This document shows, piece after piece, positions 61,597-64,000 of a stretch of DNA of 64,000 bases. The position numbers and the translations under genes are program-made. The notes beneath the pieces are model-generated. The model saw nothing but the letters and a program-made list of their open reading frames with translations, was not told the DNA's origin and ran no database searches. The DNA comes from an uncultured Ruminiclostridium sp. (GTDB lineage Bacteria; Bacillota; Clostridia; Oscillospirales; Ruminococcaceae): positions 124,001 to 188,000 of the forward strand of contig CANRGJ010000003.1 of NCBI GenBank assembly GCA_947630175.1, written 5' to 3'. The stretch's first letter is position 1, and every line of letters starts with the position of its first letter.

Positions 61597-61885
61597 CAGT
61601 TTACAGTGCAAAGTGCACAGTGCACAATAGTGGTATCGCCTGCGGCGATGGATCAGGATTGCCTCCTGCAAATTTCTGCCCGTCATTTCAAACCCGTTTT
61701 TCGGCTTCGCCGAAAAACTCCACAACTTTACACTGTCCACTGCGAAAGTGCACAATACACAATAGTGGTATCGCCTGCGGCGATGAATTAGGATTGCCTC
61801 CTGCAAATTTCTGCCCATCATTTCAAATCCGTTTTTCGGCTTCGCCGAAAAACTCCACAACTGTGCACTGTACACTGTCAACTGC
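61597..61885 (+). repeat. Tandem pair of F-family repeats
   Basis: Two copies, about 61,600-61,740 and 61,741-61,883, each with heptads (AGTGCAC), hairpin ATCGCC tgc GGCGAT, GATTGCCTCCTGCAAATTTC, TCATTTCAAA and TTTTTCGGC ttc GCCGAAAAA, then CCACAACT and inverted heptads. They differ at only a handful of positions, such as GGATCAGG versus GAATTAGG. The last array ends at the pyk stop. Confidence 0.85.
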
Positions 61886-63637
61886 CTACTGCGCCGCCAC
61901 TATCCCCTTGCTCCCGTCCATAGTGACAGTAGTTCCGCTTTTCAGTATCTGCGTAGCGTTCTCCGCCCCCACGATAACGGGAATGTCAAGGGATAATCCC
62001 ACAACGGCGGCATGACTGTCCTTCCCCGCTTTCTCGGTGATTATTCCCGAGGCGGCTCTGAGTATGCGCATTATGCTGTTGTCCGTTTCAGGCATTACAA
62101 GAATGTCGCCGTTCACGAAGTTGCGTATAGCCTCCTCCTCAGTGCGTGCAACGCAAAGAGGTGCGGTTACGGATTTTTCGGTAACGCCCTCGCCTCTTAC
62201 CAGAACGTCCCCGACGACGTGTACTTTCATCAGGTTGGTAGTTCCGCTTATTCCCAGAGGAACGCCTGCCGTGATTACAACAAGGTCGCCGTTTTCAAGG
62301 TAGCCTGCGTTCACCGCACATTCAACAGCGTGGTTGAACAGGTCGTCGGTGGTATCCATCAGCCTGCTCATCAGGGGAACGACGCCCCAGCTTAAATTCA
62401 GCTGCCGCCATGTGCGCACGTTGGGAGTGCAGCTCAAAATCGGTCTGTTGGGACGGTATTTTGAAAGCAGCTTTGCAGTTCCGCCCGTGGTGGTGACGGT
62501 AAGTATAGCCTTTGCGTTCAGATCCAGCGCCGTGGTGACGGTAGCGTGGCTTATGGCGTTGGTGACGTTCTCGGCGGAATCCACCTCTCTCGCCCTGAAC
62601 CGTTTGGAGTAGTTTATGTTGTTTTCGGTGGTCTCGGCGATCCTCGCCATAGTCTTCACCGCCTCAACGGGGTACAGTCCCGCCGCAGTCTCGCCCGACA
62701 GCATGATTGCGCTGGTGCCGTCGTAGATAGCGTTGGCAACGTCGGTGGTCTCTGCTCTTGTGGGGCGTGGATTTTTTATCATACTTTCCAGCATCTGCGT
62801 GGCGGTTATCACCTGTTTCCCCGCATTATAGCCTTTTTCGATGAGCATTTTCTGTATCTGGGGAATTTTCTCAAAGGGTATCTCGACCCCCATATCCCCT
62901 CTTGCAACCATGATACCGTCGGAAACACGGAGAATGTCGTCGATGTTGTCAACGCCCTCCTGATTTTCTATCTTGGCGATTATCTTTATGTCCTTGCCGC
63001 CGTTTTCTTCAAGTATCTTTCTTATCTCAAGAATATCTGCATCGCAGCTTACAAAGCTGGCGGCGATAAAGTCGAAGCCCGTTTTTATGCCGAAGATTAT
63101 GTCGCTCCTGTCCCGTTCGCTGACGTAGGGCATAGACAGCTTTGCGCCGGGGAAGTTGCAGGATTTGTTGTTGCTGAGTATTCCCCCGTGAACGATACGG
63201 CACTTTACGTCGTCCCCTGCGTCGGAAACGCTGATGTCAACGACCTTCATCTCAATAAGCCCGTCGTCGGCAAGAATGACCGTTCCCACGTCAATGTCGT
63301 GAGCAAGGTTCTTGTAGGTTATGGAGACCTCGTTTTCGTTCCCCTCCACCTCTCTGGTAGTGAGAACGAACTCCTGCCCGTCCTTTAATTCCACCTTGCC
63401 GTCCCTGAACAGCTTAACACGCACCTCGGGACCTTTCGTGTCAAGCAGCGAAGCCACAGGCAGGTCCAGCTCCTCGCGAATGCGCTTTACCTGCTGAAAT
63501 GTTTTCAGATGGCTCTCGTGGTCGCCGTGGGAAAAATTCTGCCTCGCCACGTTCATTCCCGCCAGCATAAGCTCACGCAGTACGTTGTCGTCAGCGGTGG
63601 AAGGACCCATGGTACAAACTATCTTTGTCTTTCGCAT
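61886..63637 (-). CDS. pyk: Pyruvate kinase with C-terminal PEP-utiliser-like domain
   Basis: 583 residues. TKIVCTMGPSTADD and NVARQNFSHGDHESH (ADP/PEP contacts), IIAKIENQEGVDNIDDIL, the signature IMVARGDMGVEIPFEKIPQI, PRPTRAETTDVANAIYDGTS. After the allosteric C-domain an extra domain (about 480-583) has GIITEKAGKDSHAAVVGLSL then DIPVIVGAENAT, resembling the mobile His domain of PEP-utilising enzymes, as in Bacillus pyruvate kinase. It makes ATP and pyruvate from PEP in glycolysis. The start ATG at 63637 has GAGAAG upstream. The stop TAG is followed by GCAGTTGACAG heptads. Confidence 0.95.
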   Translation of the reverse strand: MRKTKIVCTMGPSTADDNVLRELMLAGMNVARQNFSHGDHESHLKTFQQVKRIREELDLPVASLLDTKGPEVRVKLFRDGKVELKDGQEFVLTTREVEGNENEVSITYKNLAHDIDVGTVILADDGLIEMKVVDISVSDAGDDVKCRIVHGGILSNNKSCNFPGAKLSMPYVSERDRSDIIFGIKTGFDFIAASFVSCDADILEIRKILEENGGKDIKIIAKIENQEGVDNIDDILRVSDGIMVARGDMGVEIPFEKIPQIQKMLIEKGYNAGKQVITATQMLESMIKNPRPTRAETTDVANAIYDGTSAIMLSGETAAGLYPVEAVKTMARIAETTENNINYSKRFRAREVDSAENVTNAISHATVTTALDLNAKAILTVTTTGGTAKLLSKYRPNRPILSCTPNVRTWRQLNLSWGVVPLMSRLMDTTDDLFNHAVECAVNAGYLENGDLVVITAGVPLGISGTTNLMKVHVVGDVLVRGEGVTEKSVTAPLCVARTEEEAIRNFVNGDILVMPETDNSIMRILRAASGIITEKAGKDSHAAVVGLSLDIPVIVGAENATQILKSGTTVTMDGSKGIVAAQ

Positions 63638-63659
63638 AGTTCTTCTCCAAAAACAAAAA

Positions 63660-63826
63660 TTACAGTTAAAAGTTTACAGTGCAAAGTGCACAGTGCACAG
63701 TTGTGGAGTCCGCTTCGCGGACGGATCAGGATTGCCGCCTGCAAATTTGCACCTGTCACTTCAAATCCGTTTTTGCGAAGCAAAAACTCCATAACTCTTC
63801 ACTTTGCACTTTTCACTCTTAACTAA
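63660..63826 (+). repeat. F-family palindromic repeat before pyk
   Basis: TTACAGTTAAAAGTTTACAG, GTCCGC ttc GCGGAC, CAGGATTGCCGCCTGCAAAT, GTCACTTCAAATCCG, hairpin TTTTTGC gaa GCAAAAA, then ACTTTGCACTTTTCACTC. Second hairpin stem again differs from the other copies. Confidence 0.8.
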
Positions 63827-63827
63827 C

Positions 63828-63854
63828 TGACAAATTGACTTCGTCAATTTGTCA
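63828..63854. terminator. Perfect hairpin overlapping the kinase stop codon
   Basis: TGACAAATTGAC ttc GTCAATTTGTCA, a perfect 12-bp stem that includes the TGA stop of the rhamnulokinase-like gene. No T run follows, so it may be a processing or mRNA-end structure rather than a terminator. Confidence 0.5.
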
Positions 63855-64000
63855 GTTCCTCCCCTCCCCGTCCGAAAGGTCAGGAACGAACTCTTTTATC
63901 TCCGCCCCCCTGCGGACGATAGCTCTTGCCTCTGCGGCGTCCTTTATCTCGCCTAAAGCGATAAATGCGCTCATAGCGTTGCCGATAGCGGTAGCCTCGG
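63852..64000 (-). CDS. Rhamnulokinase-like FGGY kinase, C-terminal end
   Basis: The last 49 residues are visible: EATAIGNAMSAFIALGEIKD, AAEARAIVRRGAEIKEFVPD, LSDGEGRN. E-A-T-A-I-G-N followed by A-L-G-E-I and an EAR-x-IV helix is the C-terminal adenosine-binding region of rhamnulokinase and related FGGY sugar kinases. The rest of the gene lies outside the window. It would phosphorylate L-rhamnulose or a related ketose. Confidence 0.75.
   Translation of the reverse strand, partial: EATAIGNAMSAFIALGEIKDAAEARAIVRRGAEIKEFVPDLSDGEGRN

Noticed and set aside
3458-63830. Heptad arrays as a CRISPR array
   Set aside because: The unit is 7 bp, without unique spacers of constant length and without cas genes nearby.
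1-64000. tRNA or rRNA genes
   Set aside because: No TTCGAATCC-type T-loops in a cloverleaf context and no rRNA segments were seen, although origin regions often have them.

Overview
The window looks like the chromosomal replication-origin region of a low-to-mid GC, spore-related Firmicute of the class Clostridia, most likely Oscillospiraceae/Ruminococcaceae. The evidence is the dnaA, dnaN, S4-domain, recF, remB, gyrB, gyrA cluster, a Noc/ParB pair with parS sites, a tRNA-dependent GatCAB amidotransferase, a SleB-type cortex hydrolase and a tyrosine T-box. The species is inferred, not shown. Layout: 1-2,100 holds a partial ECF sigma factor, a frameshifted alpha/beta hydrolase and a relaxase remnant. 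2,101-9,770 holds trmO-pth, a flavoprotein, an Abi (HEPN) gene with a small FakA-C-like gene, and a T-box operon (membrane protein, GNAT, tyrS). 10,389-18,392 holds serS, parB, a decayed AT-rich cassette, parA, noc (the only plus-strand gene here), rsmG and mnmG. 19,059-33,299 holds gyrA, three small genes, gyrB, a lipoprotein, remB, recF, the S4 gene, dnaN and dnaA, all on the minus strand and so pointing away from the presumed origin upstream of dnaA. 33,654-37,198 is a plus-strand iron-uptake operon (feoA, feoA, feoB, small Cys-rich protein) with three copies of a candidate operator. 37,851-43,633 is aspS and gatCAB on the minus strand. 44,492-48,811 holds a TetR operon, malQ and sleB. 48,864-57,809 holds two large surface proteins. 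58,079-64,000 holds a phosphohexomutase, a GH130 phosphorylase, pyruvate kinase and the end of a rhamnulokinase-like gene. The most unusual content is between the genes. Nearly every intergenic space is filled by one of several repeat families, named here B, C, D, E and F. They share period-7 arrays of the unit NNACAGT and a set of hairpin modules. The stems of these hairpins differ between copies but stay paired, which is covariation visible within this one window. The arrays usually begin at, or within a few bases of, stop codons, and in five genes they encode the last residues and the stop codon. These elements interrupt normally tight operons (dnaA-dnaN, gatC-gatA, feoA-feoA-feoB). I regard this modular repeat system as the main candidate for something undescribed.
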